Position numbers and translations under genes: made by a program. The notes beneath the pieces are model-generated. The model saw only the letters and a list, made by a program, of their open reading frames with translations, was not told the origin of the DNA and made no database searches. A DNA stretch of 45,845 nt from Algivirga pacifica (GTDB taxonomy: Bacteria > Bacteroidota > Bacteroidia > Cytophagales > Flammeovirgaceae): contig NZ_BAABJX010000003.1 of the NCBI RefSeq assembly GCF_039543525.1, forward strand, positions 1-45,845, written 5' to 3'. Below are positions 25,364-33,956 of this stretch, one piece after another (the first letter of the stretch is position 1; the number at the start of each line of letters is the position of its first letter).

Positions 25364-26479
25364 TTAAATAACCACAGAAGGCATCTTCTCCAAATACTCT
25401 TCCTTAAATTCAGCACCTACCCCAGGAGCATCTTCCAAACGGATTTTTCCATGAGCCCCATAAGTAATTCCCCCTTCCACAGGGTCCTCTGCCAACATTA
25501 GCGCGGAGTCCATATCATAGTGGATAATATTTCGTTTAGCCATGCATAGGTGAGCCAATACCGTTAAGGCAAAACGGGAATCGGCCATACAACCTACCTG
25601 ACAGATCAAGCCTGCAGCTTCTGCAATATCTGCAATCTTCAGGGCATTGGTAATGCCGCCGGACTTGGAAAGCTTAATGTTAAAAGAATCGCATGATTGG
25701 GAAGCGGCCAATCGGAATGCGTCACGGTGGTCAAACACAGACTCATCAGCCATGATGGAGATCGGGCTGTTTTCGTAAACCTGTTTTAGCCCAGCTTGAT
25801 TCCAAGCAGGAACAGGCTCTTCACACAATTTGATGTCATATTTTTCCAGTGCCTTAAGGGTACGAATGGCTGTAGCAACGTCCCATCCCTGATTGGCGTC
25901 AATAGAAAGTGGGATATCGTATCCAATAGCCTCTCGTATAGCCTTGATACGGGCGACATCTTCACTCATAGTCGTACCCAACTTTACCTTAATGGCAGGG
26001 AATCCCTCCTTAACAAATAGAACTGCTTCACCAGCCATTTGATCAGGAGAGGCAATGCCTACCGTCATGTCTGTATGTAGATCAAGGTCGTTATTACCAC
26101 CCCATAGTGCATAGAGAGGAAGGTTGCAATGCTTACCCATGATATCGTATAAGGCGATGTCGAAAGCACTTTTAATGGTGTTATTGCCTGCAATGGCTTG
26201 GTCAATATCTTTCCATCGGTCTGCTATAGCCAATGCATTTTTACCTTTTAGGGCAGAAGCCAGTAGTTTGCCTATTTCAAAGGCAGCGTCTTGTACTTCT
26301 CCATTGATAAAGGCAAAAGGAGAGCCTTCTCCCGTACCTATAATACCTGCATCGGTATGGATACGCACAACAATATTATCTGTATGGGTGATGGTTCCCA
26401 ACGAAATATTGAATGGTTGTTTATAGGGAATTCTTAATTTATAGATCTCTATCTTGGTGATGATTAATTCTGTATTCAT
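25364..26479 (-). CDS. Enolase-superfamily dipeptide epimerase-like enzyme
   Basis: The 371-residue protein has the muconate-lactonizing-subgroup barrel. It shows the KxK motif (AIKVKLG, about 160), metal ligands Asp (SIDANQGW, about 193), Glu (CEEPVP, about 219) and Asp (IMADES, about 244), and the second catalytic lysine at Lys269 (FNIKLSKSGG). This set is typical of L-Ala-D/L-Glu epimerases and other dipeptide epimerases that recycle murein peptides. The closing region has GLICQVGCMADS and HYDMDSALMLAEDP. Substrate specificity within the subgroup cannot be told from motifs alone. Its 5' side faces the long inverted repeat at 26493. Confidence 0.9.
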   Translation of the reverse strand: MNTELIITKIEIYKLRIPYKQPFNISLGTITHTDNIVVRIHTDAGIIGTGEGSPFAFINGEVQDAAFEIGKLLASALKGKNALAIADRWKDIDQAIAGNNTIKSAFDIALYDIMGKHCNLPLYALWGGNNDLDLHTDMTVGIASPDQMAGEAVLFVKEGFPAIKVKLGTTMSEDVARIKAIREAIGYDIPLSIDANQGWDVATAIRTLKALEKYDIKLCEEPVPAWNQAGLKQVYENSPISIMADESVFDHRDAFRLAASQSCDSFNIKLSKSGGITNALKIADIAEAAGLICQVGCMADSRFALTVLAHLCMAKRNIIHYDMDSALMLAEDPVEGGITYGAHGKIRLEDAPGVGAEFKEEYLEKMPSVVI

Positions 26480-26492
26480 AATCTATATGTTA

Positions 26493-26558
26493 TTGTTGAG
26501 GCGGCTTGCGCCGCTGGTTGAGCGCTTCGCTGTTGAGTTTCACCTTTGGTGAGTTAAG
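26493..26558 (-). repeat. Left arm of long inverted repeat, modular hairpins with GTTGAG linkers
   Basis: Read on this strand the arm alternates GTTGAG linkers with palindromes: GCGGCTTGCGCCGC, AGCGCTTCGCT and TCACCTTTGGTGA. It matches the reverse complement of 26867-26932 at 61 of 66 positions. Confidence 0.85.
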
Positions 26559-26836
26559 TTTATTACCTTGAGCTTGAGGCGAATAAATAACTCACTAAAA
26601 GTGAGTAGTAAATAACTGAAAATTAAAAATTGATCATTGAAAATTAAAATCCTACTGAGCTAGTAATTTTACGTCTGAAGTATCAATGTTCACTGCAATG
26701 AGTGTGATCCAAGAAGCTTGTAATGAAGTTTTTTTTAGAAATAGGTGATCAAAAAATAATAGAAAAGAAATTACACACTTATTTTTGGTGAAAATAATAA
26801 GCAGATAATTCGATTCTATTCCATGAGTATATAATC

Positions 26837-26932
26837 TACCGAAGGTAGACCTAATCGAGGACATACCTCAACTCACCGAAGGTGAATCTCAACAGTGAAG
26901 CGCTCAATCAGCGGCGCAAGCCGCCTCAACAA
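26837..26932 (+). repeat. Right arm of long inverted repeat, modular hairpins with CTCAAC linkers
   Basis: CTACCGAAGGTAG (26837-26849) is followed by a spacer. Then come CTCAA + CTCACCGAAGGTGA, CTCAAC + AGTGAAGCGCT, and AGCGGCGCAAGCCGC + CTCAAC. The core 26867-26932 mirrors the left arm. It ends 11 bp before the start codon of the RecE-like gene, so it occupies that gene's leader. Confidence 0.85.
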
Positions 26933-26943
26933 ATTGACTACAA

Positions 26944-27603
26944 ATGATAATTCACGAGCAAATGCCCGAAGAGGAATACAGGGCACACCCAGCGATCAGT
27001 AATACAGATTTATCCCTTTTTAAAGACCTATTGACAGGACGTATACGTTATAGACGTTCGCAGGCATTGAGAATGGGATCGGCGATACATATGGCGATAT
27101 TGGAGCCGGATCGATGGCCTGCTTACCGACATAAGTTTGCTCCTAATGATCTAAGGAGGATAGAGAAAGTAACTAAAGCGGCCTTGAGGAATGAAGAGTT
27201 GCAGGCAATGGTACAGGACGAAGAGGTAAAGAAGGAAGTAAGTATGTTCTGGACAGATGCTGATACGGGAATTGAATGCAAGGCGAGAGCAGATTTATAC
27301 TTGGAAGGAGCTTTTATTGGAGATCTTAAGAGTACTTCAGCACGTCAATTAGACCATTTTTTAGCGGATGCTCATCGTTATGAATATAATCGACAATTAG
27401 CGTTTTATTGTAGTGGTGCCGGGGTGAAAGAAGCTCGCTTGATTGGTGTAAGTAAAAATAATATGGGAAGAGTGTTTACCGCAGCTTATTCGATGGAAGG
27501 GGATTTTATGAAGGCTGGGATTCAAATGTACAAGGCGTTATTGAGGCAATTGCAGGAAAGAGAGGATTTACAAGAGCAATTTCAGCAACTGAAAAAAGGA
27601 TAA
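26944..27603 (+). CDS. RecE-like PD-(D/E)XK nuclease (exodeoxyribonuclease VIII C-terminal family)
   Basis: The 219-residue protein matches the stand-alone RecE/exonuclease VIII nuclease family usually found in phages. ISNTDLSLFKDLLTGRIRYR is the N-terminal docking motif, RMGSAIHMAILEPDRW follows, and the active site shows Asp117 (ARADLY) and Asp127-x-Lys129 (GDLKST), with the downstream QLAFYC helix. Such enzymes resect double-stranded DNA ends 5' to 3' for annealing-based recombination. No annealase (RecT/Bet), SSB or other phage gene is nearby, so it is either a domesticated phage remnant or a chromosomal member of the family. The start is directly after a repeat arm, and a hairpin follows the stop codon. 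Confidence 0.85.
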   Translation: MIIHEQMPEEEYRAHPAISNTDLSLFKDLLTGRIRYRRSQALRMGSAIHMAILEPDRWPAYRHKFAPNDLRRIEKVTKAALRNEELQAMVQDEEVKKEVSMFWTDADTGIECKARADLYLEGAFIGDLKSTSARQLDHFLADAHRYEYNRQLAFYCSGAGVKEARLIGVSKNNMGRVFTAAYSMEGDFMKAGIQMYKALLRQLQEREDLQEQFQQLKKG

Positions 27604-27617
27604 ATTTAGAATCATGT

Positions 27618-27642
27618 AGGCCCTCGCGTCACGAGAGGGCCT
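27618..27642. terminator. Hairpin after RecE-like gene
   Basis: AGGCCCTCG pairs with CGAGAGGGCCT through a one-base bulge. There is no T-run, so intrinsic termination is uncertain. The hairpin sits 15 bp after the stop codon. Confidence 0.5.
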
Positions 27643-27719
27643 GCGGAAGAATAGTATTTCGGGTAGCTATAAGGTTACTTTATTATGAATAGGCTCTGTC
27701 GACAATTATAAATTAGAAT

Positions 27720-28850
27720 ATGAAAGAAAAAGCATTGTTGTCCGTTGATAAGCAGCAGTTACTGAACCGTATTGAGGGATTGGAAGACCCTACCATCCTT
27801 ATGCGAGTACAACAACTGATAGATCCAAGCAACGAAGAGGAGTTGGACGATCCCTTTGAGGTGATACTTAAAGAGGTATTGGAGGAGGTAGATAAAGCGC
27901 AAGAGCCTTTGCTTATACATCAGGAGTCTTCTAGCCAATATACTTTATTGACAAGATTGGAGCATCAGTTGGCTCCTTGGAGTTTTGGCTTATCCTTATT
28001 GTTCTTGATGAGCTTGGGATTGGTTATTCAAGAGCTGGCACAGTTGGGAGATTTATTATTGAGCGATCAGAAAGAACGAGAGATCGCGCATATTTACTAT
28101 TTATTGACCCCTATGCTAGTTGTTTGGCCTTATTTTTTCTGGGAGTATTTTCAGTATTGGAAAAAGAGCAAAGGACTGGGGATTAAGAAACGAACAAAAA
28201 CATTATACCTCTTAGCCGCCTTTTTTCCGGTGTTACGATTTGCTACGCCCCGTTTTTCGGATCAAAACTTGATTTGGCTACCAGCATGGCAATGGAGTTA
28301 TCGTAATGATACGCTATTTGATACGTTACGCAAGAAGTTTAGTCTACCGATGATTCTGATAGCGGCGTTGATTGTTCCTATCTTATTCATTGAAATGAAA
28401 TATGAGGAGCAAATGCGGGCTTATGTGTCGGATATAGATTTTTACCTGGAAGTCAGTCAGGCATTTATTTGGATGGCTTTCACCTTTGAATTTGTATTGA
28501 TGATCTTCGTGAGTAGGGAAAGGGGCGATTATGCCGTGAAGCACTGGATGGATCTTTTGATTATTCTGGTACCGTTGATTTCTGCTTTTCGTTCGATGCG
28601 CGTATTAAGGGTGTTAAGGGTACAAAACCTGGCAAGGGCTTATCGGGTAAAGGGATTGTTTTTGAAGTTGAGACAAACATTATTCTTAGCTGATATTGTA
28701 CATCGTTTACTTTACCCTAATCCCAAAAAGCATCTGAAAACATTACAAAAGCGTTTAAAAGCGAATAAGCGTCAACGTTATTTGTTGGAAGAACAAGTGG
28801 GATATGCCATTGAACGATTGCGTAAAAAGGAGGGAAAAGTGAATGAATAG
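27720..28850 (+). CDS. Membrane protein with voltage-sensor-like domain and no pore
   Basis: The 376-residue protein has an acidic soluble N-terminus (1-80), hydrophobic segments at about 87-110, 124-147 and 161-175, and then a four-helix unit that resembles a voltage sensor. S1 is about 207-230. S2 is about 243-265, with FTFEF around Glu257. S3 is about 272-288, with WMDLLIILVP. S4 has arginines at every third residue: Arg291, 294, 297 and 300, then Arg306. The S2-S3-S4 series matches Kv/Hv-type sensors in spacing. After S4 there is no pore helix or selectivity filter, only a basic helix (about 310-330) and a charged, coiled-coil-like tail (about 335-376). A voltage-gated proton channel or voltage-responsive sensor is possible. 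It could instead be an unrelated basic membrane protein. Confidence 0.8.
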   Translation: MKEKALLSVDKQQLLNRIEGLEDPTILMRVQQLIDPSNEEELDDPFEVILKEVLEEVDKAQEPLLIHQESSSQYTLLTRLEHQLAPWSFGLSLLFLMSLGLVIQELAQLGDLLLSDQKEREIAHIYYLLTPMLVVWPYFFWEYFQYWKKSKGLGIKKRTKTLYLLAAFFPVLRFATPRFSDQNLIWLPAWQWSYRNDTLFDTLRKKFSLPMILIAALIVPILFIEMKYEEQMRAYVSDIDFYLEVSQAFIWMAFTFEFVLMIFVSRERGDYAVKHWMDLLIILVPLISAFRSMRVLRVLRVQNLARAYRVKGLFLKLRQTLFLADIVHRLLYPNPKKHLKTLQKRLKANKRQRYLLEEQVGYAIERLRKKEGKVNE

Positions 28851-28885
28851 AATGCTAATTTGTTAATGAAATCAAATAAAAAACC

Positions 28886-28914
28886 TTGACTTTTCATAAA
28901 AAATTGTATTTTTG
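28886..28914 (+). promoter_or_regulatory. Promoter of the beta-barrel protein gene
   Basis: TTGAC at 28886-28890 and TATTTTTG at 28907-28914 match the Bacteroidetes -33/-7 pattern with an 18-bp spacer. The -7 box is exact. Transcription would start near 28920 and give a leader of about 95 nt that is A/T-rich next to the start codon. Confidence 0.65.
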
Positions 28915-29014
28915 ACACTAACATTTGTAATAAAGTTATACCAATTTAAAGGGCGTGTACGTTCGTTTAAAAAAAGGTATTTTTTTTATTTCTATTATAA
29001 TTAACTAATCAACG

Positions 29015-29887
29015 ATGAAAAAACTTTTAATTTCTGTATTGGCACTTTTTGCATTCTCAGCTGCCAATGCACAGCTACACTTGGGTGCTAGACTAGGTGG
29101 TAACGTAGCTTTTTATAACTCAGATGTAGAGGCTGAAAATGTAGCTCCAAGATTGTTCTCTCCAAACATTGGTGTAGTAGCAGAGGTAAGAATTGCTCGT
29201 TTCGGTGTACAGGCAGAGGTGCAGTACTCTCAGCAAGGACTAGACGTGAATGGTGCAAAAACAGGTGTTGATTTGTCAGCGTTATCTTCAGGTGTAGATT
29301 TGACAGACCCTTCAGCAATTGCAGCATTTGCAAGCCAGTATCCAAACTTGGCAACACAATTGGCTTCAGGAGCTGAGCTTCCAGCAGGTGAGGTATCTAC
29401 AGAAGGAACACAAAGAAGAGATTACTTGAACATCCCTGTAATGGCGAAACTACACTTGCCATTGGGTATCAAGATCTTTGCTGGTCCTCAGTTTGGATTG
29501 CCACTAAGCGCAGTAAACGATTATAAAAACACATTGTCTTTGAACAAAGGTGAGTCATTCGTAAATGCTGTAATGGAGAACCCATCACTTCAAAGTGAAG
29601 TAGTTCAATTTGCTGAGGCAAATGGATACGGACCACAAGTACAAGGCTTGTTGGGATTAGCTCAAGGTGGTGAAGCAGGTGTAGAAGTAGAAACAGACGT
29701 AAAAGAGGAAGTAAGCCCTCTAGATGTATCTGCAGTAATCGGTGTTGGTTTCCAAATCAAGAAATTGGCGATCGATGCACGTTACGCTAACTCGTTCACT
29801 AACATGTACAAAGATGTTTCTGAGCTAGCTTCAGGTAATACTAAGAACGCTGTAGTTCAAGTAGGTTTGACTTACTTCTTGTTCTAA
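29015..29887 (+). CDS. Outer-membrane beta-barrel (PorT-like) protein
   Basis: A signal peptide (ending FSAANAQ) precedes a 270-residue protein with the outer-membrane beta-barrel pattern: LHLGARLGGNVAFYNSDVE, RIARFGVQAEVQYSQQGLDVNG, YLNIPVMAKLHLPLGIKIFAGPQFGL, and the final aromatic strand KNAVVQVGLTYFLF. Acidic, low-hydrophobic insertions (about 85-125 and 175-235) are larger than usual, and the first is rich in Ala, Ser and Leu. It probably forms an 8-strand barrel in the outer membrane. Codon use is strongly biased to common codons (for example GGT and GTA), which, with the exact promoter box, suggests high expression. Its function is unknown. Confidence 0.88.
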   Translation: MKKLLISVLALFAFSAANAQLHLGARLGGNVAFYNSDVEAENVAPRLFSPNIGVVAEVRIARFGVQAEVQYSQQGLDVNGAKTGVDLSALSSGVDLTDPSAIAAFASQYPNLATQLASGAELPAGEVSTEGTQRRDYLNIPVMAKLHLPLGIKIFAGPQFGLPLSAVNDYKNTLSLNKGESFVNAVMENPSLQSEVVQFAEANGYGPQVQGLLGLAQGGEAGVEVETDVKEEVSPLDVSAVIGVGFQIKKLAIDARYANSFTNMYKDVSELASGNTKNAVVQVGLTYFLF

Positions 29888-30059
29888 GAAACACATAGTA
29901 GTCTTATCTGGTAAGTATAAAGTTTAGTAATAGAATATTTCTGTTGTAGAGGAAAATGGTTATATCCTTCTTCCTTTATCCTTCCTCTTTCAACTCGATG
30001 GGAAGTAGAAGTTATCTATAAACGCTATAATTGCTTGCTCGAGAAGAATATTGCATGAG

Positions 30060-30093
30060 AGAGTCACGGATATAATTCTGTGACTCTTTTTTT
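30060..30093 (+). terminator. Rho-independent terminator
   Basis: AGAGTCACGGA (30060-30070) pairs with TCTGTGACTCT (30077-30087), followed by a run of T to 30093. It lies 170 bp after the barrel gene and ends its message. The 170 bp before it could be a long 3' UTR or hold a small RNA. Confidence 0.85.
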
Positions 30094-30169
30094 GTGTTTT
30101 AACGTGTTTTGTGTTTTTTTGTGTACAACTATTCTTCATTAGCAGAAACTATCTCTTAAAAACCATAGA

Positions 30170-32143
30170 ATGAGAGACCAATTTTTAACGCTCAGGCGTT
30201 TATCGCTGCATATACTTTTTTTTCTGTTTACGATTTCTACCGGAACCCTGCTAGCACAAGAGGTATCTTCTGCCTATCCTCCTTTGCCTGAAGGAATCAA
30301 GCCTACTAACTTGACTCCTAAAGAACTTAAAGAAGTGGAAGAGCTCAAGGAGCGTCACCTCAAGATGCTGAAAAGAGGTGATTACAAAGAAGCCTCTCGT
30401 TGCCTTAACTTGATTGCACTTACCTATTGGAACCATATGAAGTTATGGGAAGCTATTGATTATTATGATAGTTCGTTAGTGCTGAATGAGAAGGTGGGAA
30501 ACAACAGTGGTATTGCCAAGATCAATAACAATCTGGGAATGATTTACTCGGATCTACTGCAGTTTGATAAATCGTATAACTACTTCTACATGACGCTCAA
30601 GGAGCGAAAGGCCAACAAAGAAAAGTTGGGGGTATACTCTGCACTAATCAACTTGGCAGTTGTAGCAGAAAACCTTAATAAGAACAAGGTAGCCATTGAA
30701 CACCTACAAGAAGCACTTAGTATTGCTATAGAACTTAATGATGTTCCTTTGATGAGAAGCTGTTATGGCATGCTTTCAGAGAATTACGAGAAAGTGGGGG
30801 ACATGGATAATGCTAAAAAGAACTTTGAGCTATATAGAACCTTCAATGAGATGGTGCATAGGGTCAAGGAAACGGCCATGGAGAAGGATAAGGATCTGAT
30901 GAAATTAAGAGCCGAGTTAGCTGAAACCCAAAAAGAGAAAAAAGAGCTCGAATTAAAAGCCGTAAAAGAGGAGTTAGGTCTAACCAAGGAGGAGTTATAT
31001 TCCTTTGAAACTCAATACAGGGATTTACTGGATACAGCCAATATCAGGGACTTACAGATTGCGCTATTGAAGACGGAGGAGAAGGAGAAAAATATGAAGT
31101 TAGAGCGTCAAAAGGAACTGAATGAATGGCATAAGCAACAGACTAAATACCAGCGTATACAGCGAAACTTTTTCATTGTACTCACCTTACTTTGTATTGT
31201 AGTACTAGCGCTCTTTTGGAAGAGTTATCAGGAAAAGAAAAGCTCTAATATCGCTTTGCAGGAAAAACAAACCCAGATTCTTGAGCAAAACCTCTTGCTA
31301 TCCGAAAAGAATAAAAATATACAGAAGAGTATCAATTACGCTAAGCGTATTCAGTCGGGAGTGATGGAGCCTTTGGAGCACCTTTCTCATATTTTACCAG
31401 AATCCTTTATCTTCTTTCAGCCGTGTAGTACGGTGAGTGGGGACTTTTACTGGTTCAAGGAGGTAGAGCGAGATGGAGAGCGATTGGTATTGCTGGCAGG
31501 AGTGGATTGTACAGGGCATGGCGTACCTGGAGCTTTTGTTTCTTTATTGGGAAAGAGCTTTTTGGATCAAGTGGTGGCCGAAGGAATTATAGATCCCGAT
31601 CAGGTACTTTTGGAAATGGATTATCGTATTTCCAGAGCTTTACACAAGGATTCTCATGGAACGATGGACGGAATGGATATGGCCTTTTGTGTGATTAATC
31701 GCGAAAAAGCTTATATGGAGTATGCAGGGGCACATTTTCCATTGGTATACTTTCAGGATGGGGAAGTGAACTACATTAAAGGAGCTCGTTACTCTATTGG
31801 TGGATACCATGGAAAGGGGAGAAAACCTCATTTTCCGGTACACCGTATCGACATTACAAAACCAACTCGTTTCTATACGTATTCGGATGGTTATATTGAT
31901 CAATTTGGAGGTAAAAAAGATAGAAGGTTTACCTCTAAACGCATGCGAGAACTTTTGAAGCATATCCATCAAGATAACTCTGAAAGACAGAAAGAATTAC
32001 TACAGGTTAATCTCAAAAATTGGATGAAGGAAACGTCGCAAACTGACGATATTCTTGTGATTGGGGCATTGGTTTGCTCCAATATGGAACAAGAGTGGGA
32101 GGGATTACAGAAACATTCCAACAACCGATTAACAACTTCTTGA
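30170..32143 (+). CDS. TPR sensor with SpoIIE-type serine phosphatase domain
   Basis: A signal sequence (1-30) is followed by TPR helices (about 60-225, including NNLGMIYSDLLQFDKSYNYFYMTLKERK), a long coiled coil (about 225-330), a transmembrane helix (FFIVLTLLCIVVLALFWKSY, about 333-353), a short linker helix and a SpoIIE-type PP2C phosphatase (about 395-645). The phosphatase shows VSGDFYWF, GVDCTGHGVPGAFVSLLG, YSDGYIDQFGG and TDDILVIGAL, so the metal-binding aspartates are present. The TPR part should lie in the periplasm, with the phosphatase in the cytoplasm. In other bacteria such enzymes dephosphorylate anti-sigma antagonists; none is nearby. The next gene starts 48 bp downstream, so the secreted Ig-like protein may be a partner. 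Confidence 0.93.
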   Translation: MRDQFLTLRRLSLHILFFLFTISTGTLLAQEVSSAYPPLPEGIKPTNLTPKELKEVEELKERHLKMLKRGDYKEASRCLNLIALTYWNHMKLWEAIDYYDSSLVLNEKVGNNSGIAKINNNLGMIYSDLLQFDKSYNYFYMTLKERKANKEKLGVYSALINLAVVAENLNKNKVAIEHLQEALSIAIELNDVPLMRSCYGMLSENYEKVGDMDNAKKNFELYRTFNEMVHRVKETAMEKDKDLMKLRAELAETQKEKKELELKAVKEELGLTKEELYSFETQYRDLLDTANIRDLQIALLKTEEKEKNMKLERQKELNEWHKQQTKYQRIQRNFFIVLTLLCIVVLALFWKSYQEKKSSNIALQEKQTQILEQNLLLSEKNKNIQKSINYAKRIQSGVMEPLEHLSHILPESFIFFQPCSTVSGDFYWFKEVERDGERLVLLAGVDCTGHGVPGAFVSLLGKSFLDQVVAEGIIDPDQVLLEMDYRISRALHKDSHGTMDGMDMAFCVINREKAYMEYAGAHFPLVYFQDGEVNYIKGARYSIGGYHGKGRKPHFPVHRIDITKPTRFYTYSDGYIDQFGGKKDRRFTSKRMRELLKHIHQDNSERQKELLQVNLKNWMKETSQTDDILVIGALVCSNMEQEWEGLQKHSNNRLTTS

Positions 32144-32191
32144 AGCGACTAAAATCAATTAAAATACTAACAGGGAATAAATTCTTATTAT

Positions 32192-33955
32192 ATGAAATTC
32201 TCATTTCTATTTAGGCACTTTTTAATTTTGGGGTTTCTTTTTCCATTGCTGGCAGAAGCTCAAACGCCTAAGGAGCATGAATTTACACATTACGTGGATT
32301 CTGCCAATCGCTATTACACACAGGCCTCTTTGCCGATCTACGTGATGATCTCCCATAAGCCCGATATGTCCGATGCGACACCTCTGGCCAAGTTAGATAA
32401 GACTAAAAATACAAATAAGGTAGAGCCATTTTACCTGGATGGTCCCGGTATGCATATCTTGAAGCACTATGATCAAATTGATCATCGGGATGATCGATTT
32501 ATTATTTATGCTGATGGAGAAGCACCAAGCTCTGTCAGTCATTTTGAAGGAGCGGAGCGCTATAAAGATACCAATGGGACGGTATATTATGGACCTGGAC
32601 TTAATGTCACCCTAAGTACAGAAGATGATATGGTAGGAGTGGCCAAGGTTTTTCATTCGATTAATGAAAAGGAATATACCCCTTATCAGGAAACAATTTC
32701 CTTTGAGCAGGAGGGAAATATCTCCTTTAAATACTATGGTGTCGATCATGTAGGGAATGCATCAGCTCCCAAAGAGGAAGAGTTTGTGATAGATACTTCT
32801 TCTCCTAATACTTATCATGTGATCAATGGAATTTCTATTGATAATATTATATCGGTGAGCAGTAAGGTATTTCTCTTGTCAGGTGACTCTTTATCAGGGG
32901 TAAAAGAGGTTTGGATGCGATTTGATGATGAGGAGTTTGTACAGTACAATACCAAAGAGCCAATAGCGACAGCAAGATTAGAGGATGGTGAGCACGTATT
33001 GGAGTATTACGCTATAGACCATGTAGGCAACAAGGAGGAGGTGACTTCTTTTGATTTCTACTTGGATAAAACAGCACCGATTACGGCAGCAGATGTATTA
33101 GGTGATCGCTATGTGGTAGATGGAGAAATGTTCTTCTCAGGAAGGTCTAAATTGAAATTAACTGCCGTCGATAATAAGGCTGGAGTAAGAGCGATTATGT
33201 ACTCCATCGATGGACAGGAGTTCCAGAAATATGAAAATCCATTCTATTTGCCTTCTGTAGCTGGAAAACACTCAGTAAGTTTCTACTCTATTGATAATCT
33301 GGCCAATGAGGTAACGGAAAAGGAAATGATGTATAACCAATACCTGCACAACGTCAGTAAAGTATACTTGGACTTGACCGGTCCGACACTATCTTACGGG
33401 TTTGAAGGAGATACTTTTATGAAGGATGATACCTTGTATATTAGTGAAAAGACAGGAGTCAGATTGAATGCGACTGATCCGGAGTCTGGTATGCAGTATA
33501 TTGCTTATAGCTTCAATCAGGAGATTGACGAAATTACTTACGAGAGCCCTTTACATTTGAAGAAAGAAGGTGCTTATCAGTTAAATATCTATGGATATGA
33601 TAACGTAAACAACCGTAATGTAAAGAGAGGGACATTTGCTGTAGATAATACTGGTCCGGAGGTCTTTGTCCATTATAGTATAGATCCTATTGTGGATGAA
33701 AATGGGCAGGAGTACTACCCTTCTTATACCTCTGTATTCTTAGCGGCAACAGATAAGCTGACCGGTTATAAGGCGATGTATTACAAGGTAAACGGTAAAG
33801 CAGAACGACCTTATACTGGAGTGATTGATGGGTTCAGGAATAATAGAACCTATGAGATAGAGGTAAGGGCATTGGATAAGTTGTCCAATGAGACATACTA
33901 TAAGTTTAGCTTTAAGACCTCTAAGCGATCTTTGGAAAAAGAAGTTGTGAATTAA
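32192..33955 (+). CDS. Secreted protein with repeated OmpL47-type Ig-like domains
   Basis: A signal peptide (ending LLAEAQ) is followed by about five Ig-like modules. Their pattern is a D-x-x-S/A-G-V start, then YSIDG or FNQE with E-F-x-x-Y, GxHxxxFYxxDxxGN and a VD-x-(T/S)-x-P linker. Clear copies end VDHVGNASAPKEEEFVIDTSSP, IDHVGNKEEVTSFDFYLDKTAP, IDNLANEV and YDNVNNRNVKRGTFAVDNTGP. This is the OmpL47/bacterial Ig-like type seen in surface and cell-wall-interacting proteins. It probably folds as a rod in the periplasm or at the cell surface. The upstream phosphatase is likely cotranscribed. Confidence 0.85.
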   Translation: MKFSFLFRHFLILGFLFPLLAEAQTPKEHEFTHYVDSANRYYTQASLPIYVMISHKPDMSDATPLAKLDKTKNTNKVEPFYLDGPGMHILKHYDQIDHRDDRFIIYADGEAPSSVSHFEGAERYKDTNGTVYYGPGLNVTLSTEDDMVGVAKVFHSINEKEYTPYQETISFEQEGNISFKYYGVDHVGNASAPKEEEFVIDTSSPNTYHVINGISIDNIISVSSKVFLLSGDSLSGVKEVWMRFDDEEFVQYNTKEPIATARLEDGEHVLEYYAIDHVGNKEEVTSFDFYLDKTAPITAADVLGDRYVVDGEMFFSGRSKLKLTAVDNKAGVRAIMYSIDGQEFQKYENPFYLPSVAGKHSVSFYSIDNLANEVTEKEMMYNQYLHNVSKVYLDLTGPTLSYGFEGDTFMKDDTLYISEKTGVRLNATDPESGMQYIAYSFNQEIDEITYESPLHLKKEGAYQLNIYGYDNVNNRNVKRGTFAVDNTGPEVFVHYSIDPIVDENGQEYYPSYTSVFLAATDKLTGYKAMYYKVNGKAERPYTGVIDGFRNNRTYEIEVRALDKLSNETYYKFSFKTSKRSLEKEVVN

Positions 33956-33956
33956 T

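Larger units (their letters stand above)
26480..26943. other. 464-bp gene-free interval bounded by a long inverted repeat
   Basis: Most of the interval is an inverted pair of 66-bp arms (26493-26558 and 26867-26932) around about 300 bp of AT-rich DNA. The core holds a degenerate GAAAATTAAAA word repeat (about 26616-26650) and a TATTTTTG box at 26780-26787 that matches TAnnTTTG but has no -33 partner. A minus-strand open frame at 26652-26864 has no recognisable features and runs into the repeat. Confidence 0.6.

Noticed and set aside
25310..25501. 63-codon open frame starting MNERSSI
   Set aside because: The start comes from a repeat arm and most of the frame runs antisense into the epimerase gene.
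26652..26864. 70-codon minus-strand open frame in the long inverted repeat interval
   Set aside because: It has no recognisable features and AT-rich composition; the start lies next to the repeat arm.
26944..27603. Prophage remnant
   Set aside because: No other phage genes, integrase or attachment sites are visible around it.
27720..28850. Full voltage-gated potassium channel
   Set aside because: No pore helix or TVGYG-like filter follows the S4-like helix.
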